Below are positions 12,938 to 24,370 of a DNA stretch of 64,000 nucleotides, one piece after another (position 1 is the stretch's first letter; the number at the start of each line of letters is the position of its first letter). Source of the DNA: Schistosoma haematobium. Its lineage: Eukaryota > Platyhelminthes > Trematoda > Strigeidida > Schistosomatidae. The notes beneath the pieces were generated by a model that was not told where the DNA came from, did no database searches, and was given only the letters and a program-made list of their open reading frames with translations. The translations under genes were made by a program, and so were the position numbers. The DNA lies in assembly GCF_000699445.3 (NCBI RefSeq), contig NC_067197.1:22551809-22615808 (forward strand), written 5' to 3'.

Positions 12938-13899
12938 CGAACAACAACAACAACAAATACAACTTAATAAAAAGGAAACTCAATTCTCCTAGTTGATAAG
13001 AATTATCCTTATGAAAGATAAGCCAACAAGTCGATTGACCTTATACTACTTAATTCGTAAAGTAGAACTTATCTTTAAAAAAAAAGAAACTGGGTTAAGA
13101 AAAATAATGTCTACTTCTTTTCACACTCTATTTAATTCATTTTATCATTATTTTGAAGGATTCATTAGAAAAGAAAATTTTTCGATGTACTTTAAATAAA
13201 CTTTAACTGCTTGAGAAAGAGTTCAACACCTAATTTAATAGAGATAAAATTGTAGCACGAATACAAATAAAGAGAAAATGGAGGGAAGGGGAGAAAACAA
13301 AAAGAGTATAAGAATAAGTAAGTAAATAAATTGTAAATGAGTTGATAAAAACAAATAAAAATAAAGTAAGGTATTTGTAGCGAATCAATTGGGTTTTACA
13401 TAATCTTTCTTTAATTACAGAGTAATACCAGTTGAAAAATCAATGAAAAACAAATAGAAGTGAACAGCTTACCTTGGTCTTTACAAAAAAATGTTTTGTA
13501 TTATCCCGGTGTAAACATTAATCATTAGATACAAGTATATTTAATTAAAAAGTTCAAAGTGGGACAAAATGTGCGTTCTGAAGTTCATTCTTTGTTAAAT
13601 CTCATCTATTCTATCCTAATTATGGCTTTATTTGATACTTTGCAGTATATAATTGTTGTTTTATGTTTTGAATTAGGTGACTACAGTAATAAAAACATAA
13701 GTAAGTTTCAATGTAATTGTCTAAATTTAGCAAGCTCAATTAGAGATATGTAGATCTGAGTATTGAATTCTTGAAAGGTCATAACTATGTGTTTTCAAGG
13801 TGTTCCAATCGAACAGCTGTTCAAAACTCCTAGATTCCCACTGATTTTTTAAGTGGTGAGAGATACTCTCTTCAAATAAATGTCAACTTATATTTGATA

Positions 13900-14075
13900 T
13901 CTTAGCTAAGAAGCCGGGAAGCACTGGATAGCTCTTTCATTGTAGCAAGAGGCTAGGTCCCGAACCTAAGACTTTCAAGCTTAATCTTTAGACCACTAAA
14001 CTGGCATCTAATGTTATGTATCTCTAACTTCAGTCAATTCATAATAGTGTTCACCTGCCTCACTCTTCTTAGTTA
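13900..14075 (-). mobile_element. Family B fragment, strongly diverged
   Basis: Antisense traces of the hammerhead flank (GGAAGCACTGGATAG) and of the tRNA-like head (TTTAGACCACTAAACTGGCA). Core bases are lost. Confidence 0.5.
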
Positions 14076-15106
14076 ATAATGTTTGTCTAATTAAAATCAG
14101 TTCCTGTTATAAACTATAAAAACCTACAATTTCTACAAACCTTATATATTAAAAAAAAACTAACTTGGATACTTGTTATTGCATTTAGTTCTTGATAAAT
14201 AACAAAAGTTTTAGTTTATAGACTTCATTATCCTTAGCCAACAAATATATATAGATAGGTAGACCTAAGGTAAATAAGAAGAATGAGAAAAAGGAATATC
14301 AGTATAATTTTTATGAAAATTAATATTTATTTGTTTCTATGATTCTATCTAATGGAAAATCGATCATAATCATAATCATTAATGCTCTATCCATATTTCT
14401 AAATATCTTCTTGTCCTAATAAGTAACACATTTGATCATTATTTAAATAAATAATTAAAACACTTTTGATTAATTTGAGATTTATCAGTCAATCATAGTC
14501 ATTATATAACAGATTACCAATATTACGCCTGTCTAGATTGCTAAGAGAGAAAATAAAAGTGACGGATTAATATGAACTACAGTATTTTTTTTGTAAAATC
14601 AGAAATATAGTTCCAAGGGAATACATAAGCTGGGAGGATCAAATGTTAACATATAATCCAATTCAAAATTTCTAGAAAAATATATAGAATAAATATGAAT
14701 GGATCATTGTAATGGATTCTATATGATAACATTCATTTTTATTTAAGTATAGAATATAAATCATTAGAAAGGGAGAGAAAAAACTGAATGAACTATAGAG
14801 GTAGATTTGAGATACAGTTACATAATTTATTGATTAATTTTAGCAAAACTTACAATTCTATGATTTAAAGATATTTTATTGATATCAATCATTAATTAGA
14901 TCAAGTCTTAGATACTTGGTGAAACTAAAAAATATCTTACAAATCCAAATTCAAATAATCTTTTAGAGCTGAATGTAACGTAGATGATTCAACATCATAT
15001 ATTCATTTAACTCAATCGTCTAAAATAAAGGTATCCATATATGCCTAAAGTATCAATTGAATTTAATGATTATTTATTTATAACCGGTAATCATGTAGTG
15101 TTGGTT

Positions 15107-15375
15107 ACTTATACCCACATAGGTAGTATATAACGATGCTCAAGCATCGAACATATTTCAGTAGCAGGAACGCCGTTGGTATGAAAATGCATGAACAATG
15201 AAATCTAAGACAATGGATTTATGTTTGCAACAGGAACAGTCAAGTTTGGGACGATGGGTTGATAATTTACAAATTGACGATTTACTATATGGTTCCCATA
15301 TTTTATTGGGATACTCTGTATATTCGTACCAAGTACATTCGATTATCCCCACTCGTGTTCTTATTCACTACAATT
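15107..15375 (+). repeat. Dispersed repeat family D, copy 1
   Basis: Shares with 42215-42520: GGTTACTTATA-C-CA, AAAATGCATGAACAATGAAA, AGGAACAGTCAAGTTTG and ATGGTTCCCATATTTTATTG. Unidentified. Confidence 0.7.
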
Positions 15376-15539
15376 ACTTATTTATCATTTTAAATTGATG
15401 AATTTTTCTAATCAGATCACAATAGAATTAGTAATGATCAAATAAGAGTAGTGTATTGTTATGGTTATTAATTTGTTATCCCTAATTCATAGTATTTTTA
15501 AAAAAAGAGTTTGAATGATATACATCTTGCTTCTAGTTT

Positions 15540-16090
15540 GCTTGATGAGCTTCAATATTTGTAATTTTTAAAGAGAGAAAGAATGAAGATTAATGCAGAA
15601 TAATATGAATTCATTATATTTCGTTAAGTGCTCATCAGCTGCTTACAACCATATATGTTTCATACACATAGTTCCCTTTATTATCTTAAAGAAAGCAAGA
15701 ACGAATATTAGTGCAGAGTAATACAAATTTATTTTATTTCAAGGTTATTACAGATATTGACATACTTATACATACGAGGGTGATTAAAGATGAATATAAG
15801 TGTATCATGATGTAGCGAAGATTCCAATAAAGTTATTAAGGTTATAAAACGTTTGTTTCGGATAAATAAAGTTATGACCTTTATAACTTTATTGGAATCT
15901 TCACTACATCATTATACACACATATTCATCTCTTATAACTTTTCTATTTATAAGTATATCTGATTTTCAAATATTTTAGGTTGTAAGTAGTTGATGAGAA
16001 CCTAACAAAATAATGTGAATTTATATTATTCAACACTAATATTCGTTCCTGTCCTCTTTAAGGTAATAAACGAAATTATATGTATGAAAT
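15540..16090. repeat. Foldback of Penelope-like terminal repeats
   Basis: Contains a minus hammerhead repeat at 15540-15660, a second one at 15665-15750 and an inverted partner at 15960-16090. The centre (15800-15930) is also an imperfect inverted repeat with GATTCCAATAAAGTTAT arms. The outer segments match the 127-bp arms of the element at 29.4-30.25 kb. Confidence 0.7.
15595..15642 (-). ncRNA. Hammerhead-like motif of Penelope-type repeat
   Basis: Minus strand: GCAG, core CUGAUGA (15638-15632), GAAA (15622-15619), a long AU-rich stem III around ATGAATTCAT, triplet AUU, then CUGC pairing with GCAG as stem I. Core bases are all present. Stem II is nearly absent (one G-C closing pair), so activity is doubtful for a lone monomer. 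Confidence 0.5.
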
Positions 16091-16710
16091 TTGTAATTCT
16101 ATTCTAAATAACATACAGACTATTTATCTTGATAGAACTATCATTAACTATAAATCATTTTGTCTACTGATAATCTCTTTTATATAAACCAGTTTGATGG
16201 AACCCTAATATATATAGGCATTCATCTGTACAGCATTTAATCTATATAGATTAATTTGCATTTTTACAATTAATTGTAAATAAAACTCTCCATATTTAGA
16301 TGCTCCTTTCTTTCTTTTTCTTTAAAATTTCCATCGGCTATGTTAGATGTGGTTGTGATTAGTTTTAATTGTTTCTATATTTATAATTAAACTCATAGAT
16401 TAGTTGAAGATAGAAAACAAAATTTTTTCTCTCCTCAGATCTAATTCTATTTGATTTGAAAGTGTATTTGGATCTTTCCAAATGGTAATGTAATAGACTA
16501 CAATTAATGTAGTTGTTTAGTTAGTTTTATATGTTAAATTAATGTAAATTAATGTTTTGATCATTAAAATTCTGTCGACTTATTAGTTGATTTCAAGAAT
16601 AAAATAAGATTTACCACTGTAATTGTAACTATGGGATGACTATTTTAGGTATCATTATCAAGGTTTGATTTGATAATTTCGAATAAATTAAGCACTGGGT
16701 AGATTGTTAT

Positions 16711-16854
16711 AAATAAATAGTATATGTGTAATATCCCAATGAGTAGAAAAATTTGGTTATTTATTCTCTGAAGAAGTGACTTACACTAAGCCACGAAACG
16801 TCAGAAAATCTAATTTTTCTACTCATTGGGATATTAAAAATATACTATTTATTT
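16711..16854. repeat. Foldback with central hammerhead-like motif
   Basis: Arms 16711-16753 and 16812-16854 match as reverse complements at 41 of 43 positions. The loop carries CUGAAGA (16768-16774) and GAAAC (16795-16799), with a GUG-A-CUUA / UAAG-C-CAC hairpin between them and ACGUC|AGAA next. Confidence 0.75.
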
Positions 16855-17221
16855 ATATGGAATGAATTATTTAAAATTGATAAGCTTTTAATGCCTTATT
16901 CGGAATTAGTAATAATTATCACCTATTATTGTAATTATTATTATTATCATTACGGTTTTTATTATTTAATGTATTTGCCAAGCCACTGATGAATTTAGTA
17001 ACTAATAAATGATACTGTTTAATTGTGTGTGATCAGTGTATTTTCTAAACAAGTGAACATTTTTATCATAATGAATGAATTGACACTTGGTCACTCTAAA
17101 AACAACCATACTGTGAAATAATCAGTTGACAAAAACAAATAGATACTAAGAAAAAAATTGTAACTTAATTACAGTATTCAAACTGAACAGAATATTCATA
17201 AACCATCAATGTTAAATAAAT

Positions 17222-17690
17222 ATGGATAATTATCAGAAAGGGGTTTTGTGGAGACTTTAGTCATTTTAATAGTTAAATTTGTGAGTTAAATACAGTTTGT
17301 CCACCATGAAAAACTTGGAAGCATTTGATGATCGTTTCGTCCTGGCATTTCCCGGAGTTTTAGTGCGAAGCTGTGACTAGTGTAGTTCAAACAGGTCTAT
17401 TTTGGGATAGTAACTCATTAAAGCCAGTGGTGGACAGTGGTGTAATTTCCTGGATTGGCTGAAGTTAAACATTAACACCGCTGGATACCGGTCAGCTCAG
17501 TGGTCTAGAGTTTAAGCGTTTGCGCGCGAGACCAATAGGTCCTGGGTTCGAATCTCGAGAGGCGGGATCGTGAATACGCACTGCCGAGGAGTTCCACAAT
17601 AGGATGAAATGGCCGTCTAGTGCTTCCGAATTCTCCATGGTGATCTAGCTTCAACTGACTCATGATTTCAACTATTAAAATATCCTACAA
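17222..17690. mobile_element. Family B head-to-head element
   Basis: Minus 3' portion at 17222-17350 (includes antisense of GAC GAAAC), then plus unit: leader to 17480, A box CAGCTCAGTGGTCTAG at about 17495, B box GGGTTCGAATCTC at about 17553, hammerhead at about 17577-17620 with CCGAGGA (U4 to C) and GAAAU. Ends near 17690. Confidence 0.8.
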
Positions 17691-18149
17691 CATTTGTAAT
17701 ATGTTAAGTACTGGATTTAAAAAAATTAACTTATGTTGAAACTTGATAATCAAAAGTTGTATGGTGAATAAACATAAATTTCTGTCAAAATATTTTTTTC
17801 CAATCCATCTTCTTAAATGAATGTCTGTCAATAGTTTCATCTTAACTATTTGGGAAAAATAACACGCAATTAAAGTGGCAAACATTATTTGCGATTTTTC
17901 CTGAGCATAGAAATAATGACTTCTGCCAACAACAACAACAACGACAAGAAACCGCTATTCGGTTTAAAAGAAAGAGCTTTTGAAAACCAGAGATTTTAAT
18001 TTCTGTCCAATGTTAGACTCTTGAGAATTTCGAAAATTTAACTGAATGAGTTAGGCTGTTACATTTTTGCATAAGTAATTAAACTTAATGTCTCTCATCT
18101 TGAGAAATTGACCTTTGTTTTAACAAAGATTTATAATCTTACTTACTTA

Positions 18150-19925
18150 CTTACGCCTGTAACTCCTAATGGAGCATAGGCCGCTGACCAGCAATCTCCA
18201 ACCCACTCTGTCCTGGGCCTTCTTTTCTAGTTCCATCCAATTCTTGTTCATTTTTCTCATGTCTATTTCCATTTCTCGGCGTAATGTGTTCTTTGGTCTT
18301 CCTCTTTTCCTTTGGCCTTCAGGATTCCATGTGAGGGCTTGTCTTGGGACGCAGTTGGGTGCTTTCCTCAATGTGTGTCCTAACTACTTCCAACGCTTCT
18401 TCCTGATTTCTTCCTGCGCTGGGATCTAACTCGTTCTCTCCCACAGTACGTTGTTGCTAATAGTGTCCGGCCAACGGGTCCGAAGTATCTTGCGTAGACA
18501 ACTGTTAATAAACACCCGTATTTTCTGGATGATGGCTTTCGTAACTCTCTAAGTTTCCTCCCCATACAGTAGAACTGTCTTGACATTTGTATTGAAAATC
18601 CTGACTTTGGTGTTGGTTGACAATTGTAGTGAGTACCAGATGCTCTTAAATTGTAAATTTGCTGCTCATGCATTTCCGACACGCGCCTTCACATCCGCAT
18701 CAGATCCACCCTGTTCATCAATGATGCTGCCCAAATACGTAAAGGTTTTTACATCTTCCAAATCTTTTCCGTCAATTGTGGTTGGATTGGTGCATGCTGT
18801 GTTGTATCGGAGAATCTTGCTTTTCCCTTTGTGTATATTGAGACCTACTGCTGCTGAGGCTGGTGCTACACTGGTCGTTTTCTCCTGCATTTGATGTTGC
18901 GATTGCGATAGGAGGGCCAGATCATCTGCGAAGTCTAGATCGTCCAGCTGCATCCTAGATGTCCACTGTATCCCGCGCTTCCCTTCAGATGTTGATGTCT
19001 TCATGATCCAGTCGATCACCAGGATAAAGAGAAAGGGTGAGAGTAAGCAACCTTGCCTAACACCGGTCTTCACTTCGAACGACTTTGTCAACTCTCCTCC
19101 ATGCACGATTTTGCAGTGTAATCCATCATATGAGTTCTGTATGATATTGACTATCTTCTGAGACACGCCGTAGTGTCGAAGAAGTTTCCATAGTGTTGTT
19201 CTGTCCACGCAATCAAATGCCTTTTCGTAGTCAATGAAGTTGATGTAGAGTGATGAATTCCATTCAATTGATTGTTCCACATTGATCCGTAGAGTTTCGA
19301 TTTGGTCTGTACACGATCGATCCTTACGGAATCCTGCCTGTTGGTCTCGAAGTAGGGCATCCACGGAGTCCTTCATTCTGTCTAACAATACCCTGTTGAA
19401 GACTTTTCCCGGTGTTGAGAGAAGAGTGATGCCCCTGTAGTTATCACAGTTGCTGAGATCGCCTTTCTTCGGTATTTTGATCAGAAGTCCTTCTTTCCAG
19501 TCTGTTGGTACTTGTTCCTCATCCCAAATCTTATTGAAGAGAATGTGGAGTATCCTTGCAGTTGCCGCTACGTCTGCTTTTAGTGCCTCTGCTGGAATGT
19601 TGTCTGGTCCTGCTGCTTTGCCACTCTTGATTTGTCTGATGTTCATGCTGATTTCTTCAATTGTTGGTGGGCTAACATTGATTGGGAGGTTCGTGAGTGC
19701 TGCTTCGATGTTGGGTGGGTTCAATGGAGCTGGTCGATTCAAGAGTTCTTTAAAGTGTTCTATCCACCTGTCTTGTTGCTCTTCAATGTTGGTGATTACC
19801 TCGCCTTCCTTGCTTTTCACTGGTCGTTCTGGTTTGCGGTGATTTCCTTCTTTCTTGAATCTTATCCAGTGTATCAACAGTGATCCATTCTTTGTGATGG
19901 TGCTTCTTGTGACCCAGGACCTCAT
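18150..19925 (-). pseudogene. Retrotransposon reverse transcriptase, interrupted by stops
   Basis: The open part (18666-19925, 419 codons) has an RTE-type reverse transcriptase: [45 protein letters not shown] (catalytic Asp), TGVRQGCLLSPFLF and [11 protein letters not shown] (catalytic Asp pair). It ends at an in-frame TGA (18668-18666); a TAG follows 39 codons later (18551-18549). Beyond these stops the reading frame still shows the family's basic C-terminus, for example [19 protein letters not shown] at 18330-18270. The fragment at 42.5-43.6 kb has the same two stops. The linker to EN looks short. Confidence 0.9.
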
Positions 19926-19959
19926 GACATGTTGAAGTGATTGCCTCTTTGATCACCTT

Positions 19960-20955
19960 TCAGTTGCTCTCCACAGTAGTTCCTTCTCCATTGAGTAGAT
20001 CATGAAAGGCCTGGAACTTGTTGCTGAGGACTATCTTGAATTTGTTGAGTTTGTTAGTATCCTGAAGAAAGGCCGTATTGAACTTTTGTGATATTGTCCG
20101 CCCCATTGTCCAGTGCTTCTTGAGTTTCAATTTCATCTTGGCGACCAGCGAGTGATGATCTGATGCTATATCAGCTCCTCTCTTGGTTCTCACGTCCTTC
20201 ATCGTCCTCCTGAACGTTTCGTTGATGTAGATATGGTCGATTTGGTTTTGTGTAGAGTGATCCGGTGAAGTCCATGTGGTTTTGTGTATGCGTTTATGTG
20301 GGAATATGGTGCCACCAATGACCAGCTTATTGAAGGCACATGGGTTTGCAAATCTCTCACCATTTTCGTTCCTTTCTCCCAGTCCGTGTCGTCCCATGAT
20401 GTCTTCATATCCAGTGTTGTCCGTTCCAACCTTGACGTTGAAATCTCCCATCAGAATGGTCAGGTCCTTTGTTGGGCACTTCTCGACGATTGACTGCAGC
20501 CTATTGTAGAATTGATCTTTAGCGTCTTCATTGTAGTCGTTGGTAGGCGCATAGCATTGGATGATGTTCATTGAAATGCCCTCTTTCTTTGTTTTGGAGG
20601 AGGCTTTGATGATCCTTGGTCCATGAGATTCCCATCCTATAAGCGCATTTTGCGCTTGTTTAAACAACAATGCAACTCCTTGTGTATGTGGAGCATTTTC
20701 TTCTTCATGGCCGGAGTATAACAGGAGCTTTCCTGTAGTTAGTCGTTGTTGTCCAACTTGTGTCCAATGTGTTTCACTGATACCAAGTACCTCTAGTTTG
20801 TATCTTCTCATTTCTGCAGCAATTTGGAAGGCTCTCCCGGTGTCCCACATTGTACGAGTATTCCATGTACCTAAATAAATGGTCGCTCTGGTTGTCAGAA
20901 GGGGCATCGGCCTCGTAACTTTCGAACGAATTCGGCTTTCATCATGAGGCGTCAT
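19960..20955 (-). pseudogene. Retrotransposon APE-type endonuclease domain
   Basis: A 331-codon frame. APE-like endonucleases nick the target DNA so that reverse transcription can be primed there. Visible motifs in order are GTWNTRTM near the N-terminus, VLGISETHW, YAPTNDY, LMGDFNVKVG, NQIDHIYI and SDHHSLVAK near the C-terminus: the Asn, Glu, Asp-x-Asn and Ser-Asp-His signature residues of the family. The frame ends (VESN stop) just upstream of the RT frame. In RTE elements EN and RT are normally one protein, so this is a frameshifted or deleted linker. Confidence 0.9.
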
Positions 20956-21939
20956 AGTTCTTCTAAAGAAGACCTTCTGACTCCCAAGGCAAAGTTTAAA
21001 AGATTTGAATAATTTTTTCTTTTTTCTTCTGGTTAGCGTTTTTTAGCGAGTTAGTTTTCTACGGGATGGGGACGCTAACCCCATGCCCAACCCTCCTCCT
21101 TTATCCGGGCGTGGGACCGGCAGTAGCGACATGATATCTAGATGTTATTTTGTAGAGTATTCATTGATTGACGAAATCTATGGATGAAGGAGGATAGTAA
21201 TAAAACACATATTATTAAATTATATTTAGTTGTTACAGACTTAGTTGTTGTTCATTCAATGAACAGATTTGTAAAGAAAAACAGTTTAGTGAAACGTTTA
21301 GTAAATCATGGGATATTTTTAAATTCAATTATTTTAAAGTAGTTGAATACATTGGGTAAAGTGAGTTTTCATTTAAGATTCAAAATTGAGTTCACTATCA
21401 TCTATAATTAGAGAATGAAATCCGGAAAGAATCAAATAAGTGAATATATGATTTAATATTCATCTACAAAAGATTATAGATTTTGTATGAAATGTGGCAC
21501 TATAATTTTATTCAACAGCAACAGAAAGTAACGTTTATTTATATGGAAATTTATCTGAATTAAAAAGGCTTGTTCAAACACTGAAGTTTAGTGGTGGTTG
21601 CTGTAGTTTTATAGCAATTGTGGACTGTTTATTTAAAATCACCTGCTTCACTGTATTGATACGCATTTCGAGACTCCGAGCTATTATGTATCGTTTAAAA
21701 TGCGAAGATATCTACCAAGTTATTGAATTGTGAAAAGCAGCAACTTATTCAATCGACATGATATTTGTAGTAATTTGTATCTGATCATGTTTTCTGCTGT
21801 CGATATACACAAATTAGGTTGGCTGAAAACTATAATTATGTTTTGTACTGTAATATTGTTTAATATTATCAATTAATTCCTTTTATGTGCACGTATACGT
21901 GATTATTTTATCTTCTCAAATGTATATAAGCAAAGATCG

Positions 21940-22290
21940 ATGGTGACTAGCAGTGGAATCCAAGGTGCGCGTTTCGTCCTATTTGGAACTCGCAGCTGGA
22001 TGTACATGTATCTCAGAGTAGATGTTCACTCCAGGACTCGAACTCAGTATTGTTCTCTTCAAACGCCATCGCGCTACTGAGTCCTCAAAACCATCTACTT
22101 GTGCAATGGGGTGAAGTTTAAATTCACTTGGTATTGTTTGCTTGTATCTTTACTTGTAATGCTTGTGACCTAAGGCAATATTGAGGCAATCCGCGTAAAA
22201 TGCACAGATGCTACCAAGAAACTGATCAATTGCAGTCCTAAGCAAAAGTGGGAAGATACAAACAAACAGCACTAAATGAATGTATAGCAT
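21940..22290. mobile_element. Family A head-to-head SINE pair
   Basis: Minus unit at 21940-22165. Its hammerhead keeps GAAAC and the ACGCGC stem III half, but the core has lost two bases (CUGCGAG). A plus 3' tail follows at about 22160-22290. Confidence 0.82.
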
Positions 22291-23254
22291 TTAGTTTAAA
22301 AAATGTAAATGGATGTGAGATGTTTTCTGTTCTAATAAAAAAAACATTATAACCAATTATTATCTTAAATTAATGAAACAGTTCACGGTTTATTATAGGT
22401 GTTTGGTTCTCCAGTTTATGAATTGACTGATTAACAAACATAATTCAGTTTTATGCAAAAGTGGGATAAAATTATACATTTACATATATTTGATCTTAGA
22501 ATTATTTTGTTGCCTTAGCAATGCAGCTTTAAATGTGAGAATTTTATAACAAAACGCATTTATAGATTAACATAAAGTGTAATAAGATCATTTTAGTTAG
22601 TCAAATAACCTATGAACCATTATTGACTAATGAATACATTCAAATAGAAAACAACATTTTTTTCAGAATAGTTATCTATGAACAGACTTGCGGGCATATA
22701 CATTGAAGTGTTACTTTTATCTTTAAGTTCAGTAATAATTATGTACTTTTGTTAAGATAGAAAATACTCGTAAGGGATCATTAAATTTTTATTGATCAGT
22801 ACATTATTGTAAACAATATGAAAAGCAAGTTAAATGAATCGATAGTAAATAGTACATTAAAAGTTAAATGCCGTAAGCTTTTCACATTAACTATAGTTGC
22901 AATTAAACCAATTCTATTGGATTTTATTTTATTATTATACTAAATGCGACTATATACTACAGTTTAAATTTCCTATCAACTATTGCAAAATGTTCTATAT
23001 ATAGTAAAAATTAATGAATGAATAAGGTTAGCAATTGTCTACTTCCTCTACACTAATCAATTTCTATTATTCAAGGCTTTGTACTGTTTATTCCTACAAG
23101 GGTATACATTTCTGTTGAATTCAACAAATACTATTCATTTGGTACATAAAGTTAAACTCTTTAAATTAACTAATTTGCAACCTACTTAGTACATCGATTC
23201 CAAGAATGTAATTTATTAAGTTAATACACGAAATGCCTAAATATTAGGTACCTG

Positions 23255-23285
<31 letters not shown>

Positions 23286-23914
23286 ATTGATGTCGAATCA
23301 TGAAAGTTTATTACACACCAAATTACATACGATCATCAACTTACACTTGTATCTTAGTTACCAAGATAAATATAAATATTCAAAACAAAAATAATTTCAC
23401 ATTTTTTTTATTCATTTATTAAGCATATCATGAAGCCAGATTTTTTTCTTTTTTTTTCTTTTTCATGTTTTGTTCTATCATTGTTGACCTATTTTTTTGT
23501 CAAGTTATTCCTCTTTTTTTGTTTGTTTGTTTGTTTTGGATTAAACATAATGAAATAAATTTTGTGTAATGACCATTTAGTTACGCCTAAAATGTCATTT
23601 GTTCAATAAAAGAAGAAAAAAAAACTCATAAAAATTGAATCTTTAATTAAACTATCATATAGTTAGTTAATAAGATGTTTGTAACTTTAAAGAAATTATC
23701 TATGAAAAGAGAAAAGTCAAATTTATTTCGTTAATTTTATGGGTGTAACAATGAAAAAAAAAGAGAAAGCTTTTTTAAATTACAGTGGAAACAAGATAAT
23801 TATCATAAAACAACCGAAATTTTTTTATATTTTCATTTATTCAATGACTAAGATTTTGGATTTAAAAGTTTGTCGGTTAATATTTATCTGTTAATGTTTA
23901 TAAATTTCATTGGT
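22291..23914. other. AT-rich DNA, nothing recognised
   Basis: Many T-runs at 23400-23530 and a (TA)n tract; no gene signal. Confidence 0.6.
23255..23281. repeat. (TA)n microsatellite
   Basis: About 13 TA units. Confidence 0.95.
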
Positions 23915-24370
23915 ATAAGGTTGTGGAGATTATTAAGTTTGTGATTGAGATCATGAATGGAATGATGAAAACTTGGAAGTACTGGATGATCGTTTCATCC
24001 TATTTTATGACTCTTTAGCAGTGAGCATCCATGATCTGACTTGCAGGATTCATGATCTCAATCAAAAAACCTAGGAATCTCTACAAATTCATACTGATAG
24101 TTACCAGGTTCTGGCTAGTGACTAGCTTTGTGAGGGAGTTCTTGGAGTTCTAGTGAGAAGCCATGACCAATGGAACTAATCCATGTCAGGTAGATACAGT
24201 TATCTACCTCAGTACGATGAAAGATGGCCGGAAAACTTCGTGGTTTGGTTGATGTTAGACATTAGCACCGTTGGATGCTATCTCATTTGTCCAGTTGTTC
24301 GAGCGTTCGCGCGAGACCAAAGACCCTGGGTTGGAATTCCGCAAGCGAGATCGTGGATCCATAAGTCTAA
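23915..24370. mobile_element. Family B head-to-head element, diverged
   Basis: Minus portion at about 23920-24055 (antisense of the hammerhead segment with GATCGTTTCATCC), then plus leader and tRNA-like head (about 24270-24345), truncated before the hammerhead. Confidence 0.65.

Larger units (their letters stand above)
10210..15106. other. AT-rich DNA with scattered repeat remnants
   Basis: Holds the fragments at 11150, 11915 and 13900. A G-run (GGGGGGGTGCGAG) is at about 10991. The open frames at 12172-12360, 12993-13199 and 13559-13753 are AT-biased and without recognisable domains. Confidence 0.55.
18138..21135 (-). mobile_element. RTE-clade (SR2-like) non-LTR retrotransposon, near full length, inactive
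   Basis: On the minus strand it has a GC-richer 5' leader (about 20960-21135), an endonuclease frame, a reverse transcriptase frame, and a 3' end formed by short tandem GTAA repeats (+ strand TTACTTACTTACTTACG at about 18139). The EN plus RT order without a gag-like ORF, and the short-repeat tail, fit the RTE clade, to which schistosome SR2 belongs. It carries a frame break between EN and RT and in-frame stops in the RT C-terminal part. Three other fragments (about 32140-32690, 42524-43634, 47480-47985) and a small one (6733-6955) belong to the same lineage. I did not find a clear target-site duplication. Confidence 0.88.

Noticed and set aside
19450..19842. Open frames on the + strand across 18.2-20.5 kb
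   Set aside because: They are shadows of the retrotransposon coding frames on the minus strand.
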